Below are positions 36,004 to 45,436 of a DNA stretch of 64,000 nt, piece after piece. A model generated the notes under the pieces. That model was given only the letters and a program-made list of their open reading frames with translations, made no database searches and was not told the origin of the DNA. Origin of the DNA: Flavobacteriales bacterium (lineage in GTDB: Bacteria > Bacteroidota > Bacteroidia > Flavobacteriales_D > Crocinitomicaceae); NCBI GenBank assembly GCA_947500875.1, contig CANMUN010000003.1, positions 23,228 through 87,227 on the forward strand, written 5' to 3'. Position numbers and translations under genes: made by a program. Every line of letters begins with the position of its first letter. Within the stretch, counting starts at the first letter, position 1.

Positions 36004-36992
36004 AAATCTTAGTCATTCGGTTAAGTGCCATAGGAGACGTGTTGCTTACGTTTCCAATACTTCAAGAAATAAAAGTGAAATTTCCTGAGGCCGAAATCTA
36101 TTTTTTGACCAAAGAAGCGCAAATTCCGCTGCTTTCCTTGTTGCCATTTGAAGTAAAAGGCCTAGCACTTCAAGGTTCCATCTCGGGAACGGCCAAGACA
36201 CTAAAGGGCCATAGATTCGACCAAATAATAGACCTTCACAACAACCTTCGAACGGTACTTTTGCAAATGCGCATGTTCCAATTTACGTGGAGCAGGGTGA
36301 AAAAACATAACGCTACCAAATGGTGCATGACCCGTTGTAAGACGAAAAACACTTGGGTGCCCTCTATTGTTGAACGGTATGCCAAGGCCGCAAAGGTTGA
36401 GCTTACAGGTAAGCGGTTGGCAATGAACCTTGAGCATGTCGCTCTTCCTTCTGCTCTTCCCAACAAATATGCGGCATGGGTGCTTGGAGCAAAGTTTAAG
36501 ACCAAACAATTTCCCTTAGAAAAGATCCGTGAGACACTGGCGCTTTGTGATGTTCCTATGGTTTTGCTTGGGGGGAAGGAAGAATTAACCATGGCAAGGT
36601 TTCTTTCACAGGAATTTCCAAGACTTATTAACTTGGTCGGGATTACCGATTTTTTTCAAGCAGCCTTGGTCCTCAGTCGGGCGCAACTCGTGGTGACCAA
36701 CGATACAGGATTAATGCATTTGGCTTCCTTTTTTAATCCAGCGATGCTCTGCCTTTGGGGAAATACGGTGCCGGGTTTTGGGATGGGACCCTACGGCTGC
36801 GACAAGGTCGAACATTTTCAAGTGACTGATCTTTCGTGCAGGCCGTGTTCTAAAATCGGTTACAAAGAATGCCCTAAGGGACATTTTAAGTGCATGATGC
36901 AGCAAGATTCATCCTTGTTGGCGCAAAAAATCAGTGCGTTATTTCATCAAGAAAGCCCAAAACAGCTTGAATCGCCCCCATATCAAAGGTGA
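36000..36992 (+). CDS. GT9 family glycosyltransferase (heptosyltransferase-like), GTG start
   Basis: GT9 enzymes add heptose or related sugars to the LPS core from the cytosolic side. MKILVIRLSAIGDVLLTFPI and FDQIIDLHNNLRT are typical of the N-terminal half; VVTNDTGLMHLAS and CLWGNTVPGFGMGPYG mark the donor site. A CRPCSKIGYKECPKGHFKCM segment near the end is cysteine-rich, as in several Bacteroidota homologues. The start is GTG, overlapping the kinase stop as GTGA. The last 20 codons are antisense to the C-terminal codons of the hydrolase gene. Confidence 0.92.
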   Translation: MKILVIRLSAIGDVLLTFPILQEIKVKFPEAEIYFLTKEAQIPLLSLLPFEVKGLALQGSISGTAKTLKGHRFDQIIDLHNNLRTVLLQMRMFQFTWSRVKKHNATKWCMTRCKTKNTWVPSIVERYAKAAKVELTGKRLAMNLEHVALPSALPNKYAAWVLGAKFKTKQFPLEKIRETLALCDVPMVLLGGKEELTMARFLSQEFPRLINLVGITDFFQAALVLSRAQLVVTNDTGLMHLASFFNPAMLCLWGNTVPGFGMGPYGCDKVEHFQVTDLSCRPCSKIGYKECPKGHFKCMMQQDSSLLAQKISALFHQESPKQLESPPYQR

Positions 36993-38349
36993 TTTCATTG
37001 GAACCGTATTCGTTCGGATTCCCGGTAAGTGAAGGTTGAAACAAATGGTTCAAACCCGCTAATTCTTGGATGCGCTTCACTTTGCCTAATCCTGGATTAC
37101 AGTTCAACGAGATGGCCTCAAGATTCATTTTTGAAGGCACTTGCAGGTCCGTGGTTCCGTTAAGGGCGAGGTAATGACACCGAATGTTTTTTAAATCAAA
37201 CGTAGGGTTATAGTTGAGAAAATAGAGCATCCAAAGATTAACATAGGCGGAAAGATTCATTTGAACCCACGTATTGCGGTCTTCAATACCGTTTTTTTTA
37301 AGTTCTTTTTTCTTGATACTTTTCACATAATCCGTAAGAAACACCTCTGCGTTCTTTCGAACCAGCGGCAAAGAATCTAAGGTTAATATGGGATAAAAAG
37401 TTTCGGAAAAAGATCGGATTTTTTTCACCTCTTTTTCGCTAGCTCCAACGGCTTTTGATATAAGGCATTGTTGCTCTACCAGTAGGTCGGAACCTTTTAC
37501 CCCCGGACCGGCGAGTGATACGACCCCAAAAATTTCGGGATGTTGTGCAGCGACCATGTTGGCAATCATTCCTCCTTCGCTATGGCCCATTAAAACCATG
37601 CGGCTGGAATCCACCATGGGCATTTTTTTGAGGTAATTCATCACGGATACAACATCCGTTGAAAAATCTGCAGAAGTAGCCCCATCAAAGGTGCCTGTTG
37701 ATTTTCCAGTTCCACGATCGTCGAAGCGAAACACCGAATACCCTGCGAGGGTAAGACGGTCAGCAAGCACTAAAAAGGGACGATGACCCAGGATTTCTTC
37801 GTTGCGGTCTTGCGCACCACTTCCCGAAATTAAAACGATGCATGGGTATTTTGTGCTAAAATCACGCGATGCCTGTTGGGGGTAACTGAGGGATCCGCTG
37901 ATGGAGAAGTCGCCCGTCGCATGAGGAATGGCCAATTCAATTTCAGCGTATGGAAAGGGTTCTTTACGGTCTTGAATTTTCTCGGGGGAAGGGTTTTCTT
38001 GTTGGCTCTTTGAAAAAGCTAAAGGCGCTTTGAAAGCTCCTTGTTTAAAGCTGCCGTCAATACCGGAAGCTTCCTTGAAAGTTCCTTCGTAGCTTGCGTG
38101 GAGTTGATCAATAGAAAAACGCAGGGTTTTACCTTCAACATCGACGTTTGTCATGGGAATTCCTACCGCGCCTTGGTTCGGGCTATCCAAGGTGCCTTTC
38201 CATTGGCCGGAGCTATCACTTAGGTGCAATACCAAGGGTAATTTTTGACCCATCGCATCCAGCGTGCCATACCAATCTCCTTGGAACGATTGACTGTAGA
38301 CCCCCAAATTAAAAACCAAGGTGAGGTAAAAGAATTTAAATTTCATCAT
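36931..38349 (-). CDS. Secreted alpha/beta hydrolase
   Basis: A signal peptide (about 1-19 from MMKFKFFYL) precedes an N-terminal beta domain of about 115 residues and an alpha/beta hydrolase. The oxyanion segment is VLISGSGAQDRNEEILGH, the nucleophile elbow is GHSEGG, an aspartate lies in NGTTDLQVP and the histidine in LNHLFQ. Such proteins are esterases or acylaminopeptidase-like enzymes; substrate unknown. It overlaps the thioesterase upstream by 14 bases and its 3' end overlaps GT9 by 62 bases on the other strand. Confidence 0.88.
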   Translation of the reverse strand: MMKFKFFYLTLVFNLGVYSQSFQGDWYGTLDAMGQKLPLVLHLSDSSGQWKGTLDSPNQGAVGIPMTNVDVEGKTLRFSIDQLHASYEGTFKEASGIDGSFKQGAFKAPLAFSKSQQENPSPEKIQDRKEPFPYAEIELAIPHATGDFSISGSLSYPQQASRDFSTKYPCIVLISGSGAQDRNEEILGHRPFLVLADRLTLAGYSVFRFDDRGTGKSTGTFDGATSADFSTDVVSVMNYLKKMPMVDSSRMVLMGHSEGGMIANMVAAQHPEIFGVVSLAGPGVKGSDLLVEQQCLISKAVGASEKEVKKIRSFSETFYPILTLDSLPLVRKNAEVFLTDYVKSIKKKELKKNGIEDRNTWVQMNLSAYVNLWMLYFLNYNPTFDLKNIRCHYLALNGTTDLQVPSKMNLEAISLNCNPGLGKVKRIQELAGLNHLFQPSLTGNPNEYGSNEITFDMGAIQAVLGFLDEITH

Positions 38350-38857
38350 CCGAAAACAGTTTTTTGATTTCAGTAGCTTCGGAAGGCTTCATTTTTCCTG
38401 CCAAAATTAAGTTAAGCTCCCTTCTTCGTTGAGCCCCAATGAAGCGCTCGATTTCCTCTTCTGTTTCAGGAATTAATTCCGGTACTTGAATGGGTCCTCC
38501 GTTTTGATCCACCGCTACAAAAGTGTAGATAGCTTCGTTGCATTTTACTTTTTGTCCGGTTACGTGATCTTCCATGAATACATCCACAAAAATTTCCATG
38601 CTGCTGCTAAAGGCTCTGGAAACTTTAGCCGATAATGTCACCAAGGATGCCGCTGGAATGGGCATTTTAAAGGAAACATTATTAACCGAGGCGGTAACGA
38701 CAACCCTTTTACAATGCCGGTGAGCAGCTACACTGGCAATAATATCCATCCAAGCGAGCAACTGTCCTCCGAATAAATTTCCGAGCGTATTGGTGTCGTT
38801 GGGTAGCACAACATGGGTAGTTATGGATAAAGATTCGGAGGCTTTTTTTGATTTCAT
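38336..38857 (-). CDS. Acyl-CoA thioesterase, hotdog fold
   Basis: The enzyme hydrolyses acyl-CoA to free acid and CoA. The YciA/BFIT-type pattern is visible: VLPNDTNTLGNLFGGQLLAWMD with the catalytic Asn/Asp region, then ASVNNVSFKMPIPAASLV. I place the start at ATG 38857 (MKSKKASES); the tracked start 38875 lies upstream of a -7 box, so it would not be in the message. The product is 173 residues. The ATG is only 4 bases from the -7 box. The hydrolase gene follows with a 14-base overlap. Confidence 0.92.
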   Translation of the reverse strand: MKSKKASESLSITTHVVLPNDTNTLGNLFGGQLLAWMDIIASVAAHRHCKRVVVTASVNNVSFKMPIPAASLVTLSAKVSRAFSSSMEIFVDVFMEDHVTGQKVKCNEAIYTFVAVDQNGGPIQVPELIPETEEEIERFIGAQRRRELNLILAGKMKPSEATEIKKLFSDDEI

Positions 38858-38861
38858 AAAG

Positions 38862-38869
38862 TAAAGATA
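38862..38869 (-). promoter_or_regulatory. -7 promoter box of the thioesterase-hydrolase pair
   Basis: The minus strand reads TATCTTTA, one base from consensus, ending 4 bases before ATG 38857 and lying inside the tracked N-terminal extension. Confidence 0.55.
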
Positions 38870-38898
38870 CGGCATTAAACTTTTCGTGTATTAATTCG

Positions 38899-38929
38899 TT
38901 TGAAGAGAATTGATTTAGTTGTATTTTAG
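38899..38929 (+). promoter_or_regulatory. Promoter of the M43 metalloprotease gene
   Basis: TTTG (38899-38902) and TATTTTAG (38922-38929, one mismatch) are 19 bases apart, with the ATG 15 bases downstream. Confidence 0.55.
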
Positions 38930-38944
38930 CGAAAAATAAATGGC

Positions 38945-41107
38945 ATGAAAAATCTCTTCTCCTTGTTCGTTCTGGGTTCTTATATGGTTTGTTTTGCACA
39001 AACAAAACCCCTGCATTCCTTTGATCCCAGCAACGCCCGAGAGGGAGAGCGGGTCGAATATTGCCATCAGCATAAAAAAATGGAGGCGCTCATGCAAAAT
39101 CCAGCTTACCTTCAGCAACGGGTAATCGATTCATTGGATGAACTGCATTGTGCATCAAAACCAATTACAAAAGGAACGGTCTATAAAATTCCGGTAGTTT
39201 TTCACGTGTTGCACAATAACGGTCCCGAGAATATTTCGGACGAACAAATTTTAGATGCTTTAAGCCTCCTGAACCGAGATTTTCGCTTGTTAAATCAAGA
39301 TGCAAACAATGTTCAACCCGAATTTCAAGGCATGCCTGCGGATGTAGAGGTGGAATTTTTATTAGCCACGAAAGCGCCTAACGGACAGTGTTTTAAAGGC
39401 ATCACCCGTACGGTCAATGCGATTAGCAATGATGGTTCCGACGGAGGAGATCAAGTAGATGCCATTGTTGCTGGAAACGATGTTTACAACGGGGCTTGGC
39501 CCGGCAACCGGTATTTAAATGTTTTTATTTGCGGGGACATTGGTGGAGCTGCAGGATACACAACAAAACCTTCCGGTTGGTCCGCGACTCAAATGACCAA
39601 CGGAATTTGGATATTGCACGATTACGTGGGATCTATTGGAACGAGCTCGGTAAGTTCTAGCCGTACACTTACCCATGAAGTGGGACATTGGTTGAATTTA
39701 GACCACACTTGGGGGCCCAATAACAACCCCGGTAACGCCTCAAGTTGCTCTACCGATGATAACGTTCAAGATACTCCGAATTGCATTGGCGTACAGGCTT
39801 GCATCTTCGCTTCCAATACCTGCAATTCAGATAATGCCTATTGGGGATTTGACATTAAAGACAACGTGGAGAATTACATGGACTATTCCTATTGTTCGAA
39901 GATGTTCACAACGGGACAAAAAACGAGAATGCGAACGGCCTTGCAAAGCAACAATACGGGGCGGGCCAATGTTATTTCACAAGCGAATTTAACCTTGGTC
40001 GGCGCAGGAGCAACTCCTTATTTGTGCAAGGCGGATTTTTCTTCAAACCTCACGACCGTCTGCGTTGGAGATCCGGTTCAATTTTCCGATGAGTCCTATA
40101 ATTTAGTGAACAGTTGGTCTTGGAGCTTCCCGGGAGGAACTCCCAGTTCAGCCTCTTCTCAAAATCCATTGGTCACCTACAATACTCCAGGTTTGTATAG
40201 CGTGACGCTCGATGCCAGCGATGGGGGAACCAACGATTCCGAAGTTAAAAATAATTACATCCGCGTTCTATTAGCTCCAACGACTATTCCTTTCTACGAA
40301 GGATTTGAAAACTATAATACCTTAAATAATCTCATGAATTGGGAGATATACAATCCAGATGGTAACAATGCATTTGATATCGATAATACTACGAGTTTTA
40401 ACGGAACGAAATGCGCTAAATTGCAGAATTTTGGCCAAGCAGCAGGGAGCTTAGATGAATTGATTTCCACCCCAATAGATTTGTCCGGTTTAACCGCGAA
40501 TCAAACGGTGACCTTGAGTTTCCGTTATGCCTACCGCAAGAAACTCGCCGCCGATAACGAGGCGCTTAAGGTGTTTATTACGGGAGATTGCGGTGACACT
40601 TGGGTACAGCGTAAAACCATTACTGGAAATCAGTTAAGCAACCAAGCCGTGGCTACTTCCTGGAAGCCGAGTTCTCAAGCAGATTGGGTAACAGTGCACA
40701 TGACGAACGTAACAAGCACCTATTTCCAACAAAATTTTAGAGCAAAATGGCGTTTTGAAGGAAACGGAGGAAACAATTTTTATTTGGATGACATAAACTT
40801 GTACAATGGAGCTCCCTCGAACGATGTAGTTCTTGGAACAGAATCCCTGGAAGAATCGGTGAGCGAGGTGGTTCTCTTTCCGAATCCCGTTTCATCGGAG
40901 TTAAATGTAGAATATTCCTCAAAGACCGCTGAAAAGATGGTCGTGGTTCTTATCGACGCGAATGGCAAACAAGTCCAGTCCCATCAAATTCATGCGAATG
41001 CAGGAAAGAATGTGATCATGATGGATACCCAGTCTTTGGCGGCAGGAACCTATTCTGCTGTAATCTACGGTTCGAAGGGTAAAGTTACACGCACCTTCAT
41101 TAAGTAA
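38945..41107 (+). CDS. M43 zinc metalloprotease with PKD domain, T9SS type A cargo
   Basis: After a signal peptide (about 1-18) and a propeptide-like stretch comes a pappalysin/cytophagalysin-type catalytic domain: the zinc motif is HEVGHWLNLDHTWG and the Met-turn region is NYMDYSYC. A PKD domain follows (DESYNLVNSWSWSFPGG through NPLVTYNTPGLYSVTL), then a beta-sandwich domain (about 440-620) of the MAM/jelly-roll kind. The last 75 residues, LFPNPVSSELNV to GKVTRTFIK, are a type A sorting domain, so it is secreted by the type IX system. It ends 8 bases inside the convergent uvrC. Confidence 0.94.
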   Translation: MKNLFSLFVLGSYMVCFAQTKPLHSFDPSNAREGERVEYCHQHKKMEALMQNPAYLQQRVIDSLDELHCASKPITKGTVYKIPVVFHVLHNNGPENISDEQILDALSLLNRDFRLLNQDANNVQPEFQGMPADVEVEFLLATKAPNGQCFKGITRTVNAISNDGSDGGDQVDAIVAGNDVYNGAWPGNRYLNVFICGDIGGAAGYTTKPSGWSATQMTNGIWILHDYVGSIGTSSVSSSRTLTHEVGHWLNLDHTWGPNNNPGNASSCSTDDNVQDTPNCIGVQACIFASNTCNSDNAYWGFDIKDNVENYMDYSYCSKMFTTGQKTRMRTALQSNNTGRANVISQANLTLVGAGATPYLCKADFSSNLTTVCVGDPVQFSDESYNLVNSWSWSFPGGTPSSASSQNPLVTYNTPGLYSVTLDASDGGTNDSEVKNNYIRVLLAPTTIPFYEGFENYNTLNNLMNWEIYNPDGNNAFDIDNTTSFNGTKCAKLQNFGQAAGSLDELISTPIDLSGLTANQTVTLSFRYAYRKKLAADNEALKVFITGDCGDTWVQRKTITGNQLSNQAVATSWKPSSQADWVTVHMTNVTSTYFQQNFRAKWRFEGNGGNNFYLDDINLYNGAPSNDVVLGTESLEESVSEVVLFPNPVSSELNVEYSSKTAEKMVVVLIDANGKQVQSHQIHANAGKNVIMMDTQSLAAGTYSAVIYGSKGKVTRTFIK

Positions 41108-42881
41108 TAATAAAGTACTTCCTTAGGGTTTCGGCCAATCGCTTGCCGAGGTTCTCTTCCTGATGTGCAGGAACATCTGCTGTAAAGGATTTAGGAGTAG
41201 GGTAATGCTTCATAATTTTTTCCAAGGATTTTTCTCCAACCCCGGGAATGTTTTTCCACGCGGAATCTATAAAAGCCGAACTTCGTCGGTTTCTGTGGTG
41301 GGTGATGCCAAAACGGTGCGCTTCGTTTCGTAAATGCTGAAGCAATTGAAGCCCGGGATTTTCATGGTTTTCTATTAAGGGCTCTGATGCTCCGGGGAAA
41401 TAGATTTCTTCCAGTTTTTTAGCTAATCCAATGATTACAACAGTGTTTAAAATTCCCAATTCTTGAAGGGACTCCACGGCCGAGGATAATTGACCTTTAC
41501 CACCATCAATAACAATCAAATGGGGTAGTGCATGTCCTTCCTTGATAACGCGTTGATACCGACGTGTTACGATCTCACGCATGCTTGCAAAATCATCGGG
41601 ACCTTCAACCGTACGAATGTTAAAATGCCGGTAGTCTTTGGAACTTGGTTCGCCGTTCTTAAATACCACACAAGCTGCTACAGCGAATTCGCCTTGAATG
41701 TTGGAATTATCAAAACACTCTATGTGGTTCGGTAAGTCGTCCATCCTTAGCAGCATTTTAAGCGCCTCAAGCCTTGCATGGTAATCGATTGCCCCGGGTT
41801 TATTTGGACCTGTGGCAACAGAAATATTCTTCAATGAAAACTCTAGAATTTTTAACTTATCCCCTCGTTGCGGCTTTACAAAACGATGTCCTTCAATGTT
41901 GCTGTTGATCGTGACGTTGGTAAGGATTGTTTTTTGGTGGCTGGAAAATCGAATTTTGAGTTCGTGCCATAAAATCAGTGTTAGCTCCTCGACCGATTCC
42001 ATGTGAGGCACGAGCATTTTATCCGAGATGCTCAAGTCAATGCGGCCTTCTCGAACCCAAGTATAATTGTAGTACAAATGATCATCGACGAGCTTGCATG
42101 TAAGTACGTCGCAATGCATTGTTAGGTCATTGACCATGGCGGATTTGGAATGAAATGCATTCAAGGTTGCTATGCGTGCTTTGAGCTCGTGAGCTTTTTC
42201 GAACGCCAATTCCTGAGAAGCCTCTTCCATCTTTTTTCGAAGAAGTTGGATTAAAGAAAAAGTTTTACCCTTGAGTAATAAGCGAATTTCATCAATGTTT
42301 TTCTGGTATGAGGTCAAAAGATTGTAGTTAATACAAGGGCCTTGGCAGCGTTTAAGGTGGTATTCGAGGCACACTGAAAACCGATGATTGGAGATGTTCT
42401 TTTCCGTTAAATCCAAAGAACAAGTCCGAATAGGATAGAGTTCATGGACTAATTCAATTAAGTTTTTATGCACGTTCCCCTTTGGAAAAGGACCAAAATA
42501 TTCTGCGTTCGCGTTATGGCGGTTTCTCGTGCTAAAAATCCGAGGAAAGGGCTCTTGGGTTAGGCATATCCATGGATAGGTTTTATCGTCTTTTAATAAA
42601 ATATTGTACCGGGGCTTGTTTTCTTTGATCAAATTGTTCTCCAACAATAAGGCGTCCAATTCGGAGCCAACCAAGAGGGTTTCCACCGACTGAATTTGCT
42701 TTACTAAGACCCTTGTTTTCTGGTCGGAATGTTGTTTCTGAAAATAGCTCGAAATCCGCTTACGAAGGTTTTTAGCCTTGCCAACGTACAGCAACTTGTT
42801 CTCTGAATTAAAGTACTTATAAACTCCTGGGCTTTCGGGAAGATTCGTTAGAAATCCATCTGATTTACAATCAATGCGCAT
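41100..42881 (-). CDS. uvrC: Excinuclease UvrC
   Basis: UvrC makes both incisions in nucleotide excision repair with UvrA and UvrB. Domains in order: GIY-YIG endonuclease (SPGVYKYFNSENKLLYVGKA at about 17), a cysteine-containing segment with CLEYHLKRCQGPC, the UVR helix pair near 200, the RNase H-like nuclease with ECFDNSNIQGEFAVAA, and the helix-hairpin-helix end IPGVGEKSLEKI. Length 593 is normal. A -7-like box ends 5 bases before the ATG. Confidence 0.97.
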   Translation of the reverse strand: MRIDCKSDGFLTNLPESPGVYKYFNSENKLLYVGKAKNLRKRISSYFQKQHSDQKTRVLVKQIQSVETLLVGSELDALLLENNLIKENKPRYNILLKDDKTYPWICLTQEPFPRIFSTRNRHNANAEYFGPFPKGNVHKNLIELVHELYPIRTCSLDLTEKNISNHRFSVCLEYHLKRCQGPCINYNLLTSYQKNIDEIRLLLKGKTFSLIQLLRKKMEEASQELAFEKAHELKARIATLNAFHSKSAMVNDLTMHCDVLTCKLVDDHLYYNYTWVREGRIDLSISDKMLVPHMESVEELTLILWHELKIRFSSHQKTILTNVTINSNIEGHRFVKPQRGDKLKILEFSLKNISVATGPNKPGAIDYHARLEALKMLLRMDDLPNHIECFDNSNIQGEFAVAACVVFKNGEPSSKDYRHFNIRTVEGPDDFASMREIVTRRYQRVIKEGHALPHLIVIDGGKGQLSSAVESLQELGILNTVVIIGLAKKLEEIYFPGASEPLIENHENPGLQLLQHLRNEAHRFGITHHRNRRSSAFIDSAWKNIPGVGEKSLEKIMKHYPTPKSFTADVPAHQEENLGKRLAETLRKYFIIT

Positions 42882-42886
42882 TTTGA

Positions 42887-42894
42887 CGAATATA
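42887..42894 (-). promoter_or_regulatory. -7-like box of uvrC
   Basis: The minus strand reads TATATTCG, the same TTCG variant as the queA promoter, 5 bases before the uvrC ATG. Confidence 0.4.
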
Positions 42895-42926
42895 TAAAAT
42901 CAAGGGCATAGCGGAAGGCCTTTAAC

Positions 42927-42952
42927 AAAAAAAGGCTGCCTTAACGACAGCC
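42927..42952 (-). terminator. Intrinsic terminator of the secreted serine protease gene
   Basis: On the minus strand GGCTG and CAGCC enclose a 9-base loop and are followed by seven T residues. It is 23 bases past the protease stop. Confidence 0.75.
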
Positions 42953-42975
42953 ATTCTGTAAGTTCGTAAACAAAT

Positions 42976-45381
42976 TTAGTTTTTAATGAGAGATTTGGTG
43001 ATTTCACCCATCGGAGTAGCAACTTTTACTTGGTACATTCCCTGGGCAATTCCTTCGGTCGAAAGCTCTACTTTTTGGATTAAATTTCCTTCTGTACTCA
43101 AGATCAATTTACCGGACAAATCATATAATTTAACAGAACTCGCTTCCAAAATACCGAAATCAACCGTTACCTTATTGGTGGCAGGATTTGGGTACAAACT
43201 CACGAGTTCAGGATTGAGCTCCCCAATCCCGGAGGCTGCCGTAATGTTCACCATATAATCTTCGGTTTCCCCATAAGCAACCGTCCCGCACGGTACGATA
43301 GCTCCCGCACCTTGATATGAAATACGCGTTCGTAAATGCACCATTCCTGTCGTAGCATTCATTGGAACCGTGAAATTGAACACATTGCTCCATCCTTGCC
43401 CTACTAGGACATATCCTACTTGTTCTCCGGCATCAACAAAGTCGTTGTCGTTGTTGTAGTCGATCCAAATCGCCAATTCGTCTCCCGTGTAAGCAATGTT
43501 TCCAGCTTGTCCAATAATTCCTGGAACCACGGTGGCACTGTAGGCGGTGCCTTTTGCTAAGCTGGCGGAAATGTTGGTGTAATCAGCATATCCTCCGACC
43601 GAACACGTATTGGAATTGTTGTTAATGCTGTTAAGCATAAAGGTCTTAATGTATTCGTCGCACGTATCTGCAGCAGCGGCACAAGGACCGGTATTTTGAA
43701 CAACGGTGATGTAGTTGTTCTTAATTTCTGAGTCATTTCCTTGTGCGTTGGATGCAACAAGGCTTACGGTATATTGGCCAACGGTATTAAACGTTACTAC
43801 AGGATTCTGTGAGCTTGCGCTGGTTCCTCCTGTGTAAGTCCATCCAGCACCGGAGATGGTCCAAGCCCAAGAAGTTGGCACACCGGTGGTCATGTCCGTA
43901 AACGAAACGTTACTTCCTGCGTTGACCGTGGTAGGATTGCCTACGAAGTTTGCAACAGGAACGGTTGGATTTGAACAAGGGTCAGCAGAACCGTTCTGGG
44001 TCAGTGCTCCCGTATTGGCAGGGTCTAAAAAGGGTTTTAGACGCCGGTTGTTGGCCGCTCCATTCGAAGTCCAGTGGTAGGACATTTTACCATAATAATC
44101 GGGTTGGTTGGTTGCATTGCAATAAGAGCCTCCTCCCGTGAGCGTACCAACGATACGTCCTGCGGAATTGTTAAATAATGGCGAACCAGAGGATCCACCT
44201 TCCGTTACTCCGTAACCGTTAGCATTGGAGGACCAAGTGAGCCTCCAATGGGATTGCAGACCGTTTCCGTTCCATGCAGAGGTAACCGTATTTCCATTGA
44301 ACGTGGAGATTTTTTTGATGTCCCCAGCAGGGTGGTGAATACCAACCCCTCCGGTAGTTGCCGTGTTATTCGCGTCCCAACCGTTCCAATACGCATTAAA
44401 GTTGGCCGATTTAAGCGTGGTAATGGTCGATGCTTGGTTGGCTGCTGTACCCAATTGAACCAATAGAAAATCGGACCCAGAGGCGCCCCCGCCATCTCCT
44501 GAATCGGATAATTTAAAACAACCATTAATGAAATAATCATCTAACGTACCTGCTGCGTTTGGATTGGTACAGTTTGGAGATTCGTAACGAAAGTAGAATT
44601 TCCACTGGTTAAAGTTAGCAGCAGTGGAAGAAACACCACAATGTAACGCAGTTAAAAACAAGGGCTTACAGTCGTTAGCTAAGTTGTTAATGAGGGATCC
44701 AGTACACCAACCTTGCGAACCACCTTCGACTACCAAAATTCTTGCTACCCCTCGCTTTTCATCCTGCCAATTGGAACCAACTGGGGTACAATTGACGTTC
44801 ACTTCGCAAGCTTCTGATTCGTTGATTTTGCTGGTTTCAGGTTTGGCAATGGATCGGTATCCGTACATGATTCGGTCGATGAAAATTTCCGAAGGCGTGG
44901 TGTTTTTAGGTTCGGTTAGCAACAGGACCATCTCGTCTCCAAAACATAGTGCAGCATTGTACATGAAATGATCTTGAACTTCAGCAGAGGTAATAACTGG
45001 ATGTAACAATATTCCTCCGTTATTGCGAATTTCTAGGGTAGTTCCTCCGTAAATTTTAAAGGTTTCAAAAAGGAAACTCAAGGCCTCCGCTCCTGGTGAT
45101 TTAACCCGTAGAGTCCATTGACGATCTCCGTTTGACAAGCTAGACCATGAGCCGCTGTTCAGTGGAGAAACATTAACCGTTCGGGCAACCCCGTTTCGGT
45201 ATAACAAGCCGAGTTCATCCCTCGTTTGGTCTTCTAAAAGCAATTGTTCAACGTTGGGAGGAGTAACATTCAGGGTTGGAATCTCTTTACCATAAACGGT
45301 CCGATGGATACTCAAAACTTGTCCGAAAAAAGACAGTGACAAGCACGTGAACAAAACAAAAACGAAGGTAGATTTTTTCAT
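42976..45381 (-). CDS. Trypsin-like (lysyl-endopeptidase type) secreted protease, T9SS type A cargo
   Basis: I start at ATG 45381, giving the signal peptide MKKSTFVFVLFTCLSLSFFG; the tracked start adds 35 residues upstream of the promoter. After a propeptide, the chymotrypsin-fold domain has the triad in LTALHCG (His), SGSDFLLVQ (Asp) and GGSSGSPLF (Ser), with VARILVVEGGSQGWCTGSLI ahead of it. Then come a PKD domain, a GEVED domain (DELAIWIDYNNDNDFVDAGE) and a type A sorting tail (LYPNPATNKVTV to GEITKSLIKN). The product is about 801 residues. It diverges from an OmpR-type regulator gene only 55 bases away. Confidence 0.93.
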   Translation of the reverse strand: MKKSTFVFVLFTCLSLSFFGQVLSIHRTVYGKEIPTLNVTPPNVEQLLLEDQTRDELGLLYRNGVARTVNVSPLNSGSWSSLSNGDRQWTLRVKSPGAEALSFLFETFKIYGGTTLEIRNNGGILLHPVITSAEVQDHFMYNAALCFGDEMVLLLTEPKNTTPSEIFIDRIMYGYRSIAKPETSKINESEACEVNVNCTPVGSNWQDEKRGVARILVVEGGSQGWCTGSLINNLANDCKPLFLTALHCGVSSTAANFNQWKFYFRYESPNCTNPNAAGTLDDYFINGCFKLSDSGDGGGASGSDFLLVQLGTAANQASTITTLKSANFNAYWNGWDANNTATTGGVGIHHPAGDIKKISTFNGNTVTSAWNGNGLQSHWRLTWSSNANGYGVTEGGSSGSPLFNNSAGRIVGTLTGGGSYCNATNQPDYYGKMSYHWTSNGAANNRRLKPFLDPANTGALTQNGSADPCSNPTVPVANFVGNPTTVNAGSNVSFTDMTTGVPTSWAWTISGAGWTYTGGTSASSQNPVVTFNTVGQYTVSLVASNAQGNDSEIKNNYITVVQNTGPCAAAADTCDEYIKTFMLNSINNNSNTCSVGGYADYTNISASLAKGTAYSATVVPGIIGQAGNIAYTGDELAIWIDYNNDNDFVDAGEQVGYVLVGQGWSNVFNFTVPMNATTGMVHLRTRISYQGAGAIVPCGTVAYGETEDYMVNITAASGIGELNPELVSLYPNPATNKVTVDFGILEASSVKLYDLSGKLILSTEGNLIQKVELSTEGIAQGMYQVKVATPMGEITKSLIKN

Positions 45382-45407
45382 AAGGAGGGATTTACATAAA
45401 TTCACCC

Positions 45408-45415
45408 CAAATATA
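45408..45415 (-). promoter_or_regulatory. -7 promoter box of the secreted protease gene
   Basis: The minus strand reads TATATTTG, a perfect match, 26 bases before ATG 45381 and downstream of the tracked start, which supports the shorter protein. Confidence 0.6.
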
Positions 45416-45436
45416 CAATATTTGTGTTCAGATAAA

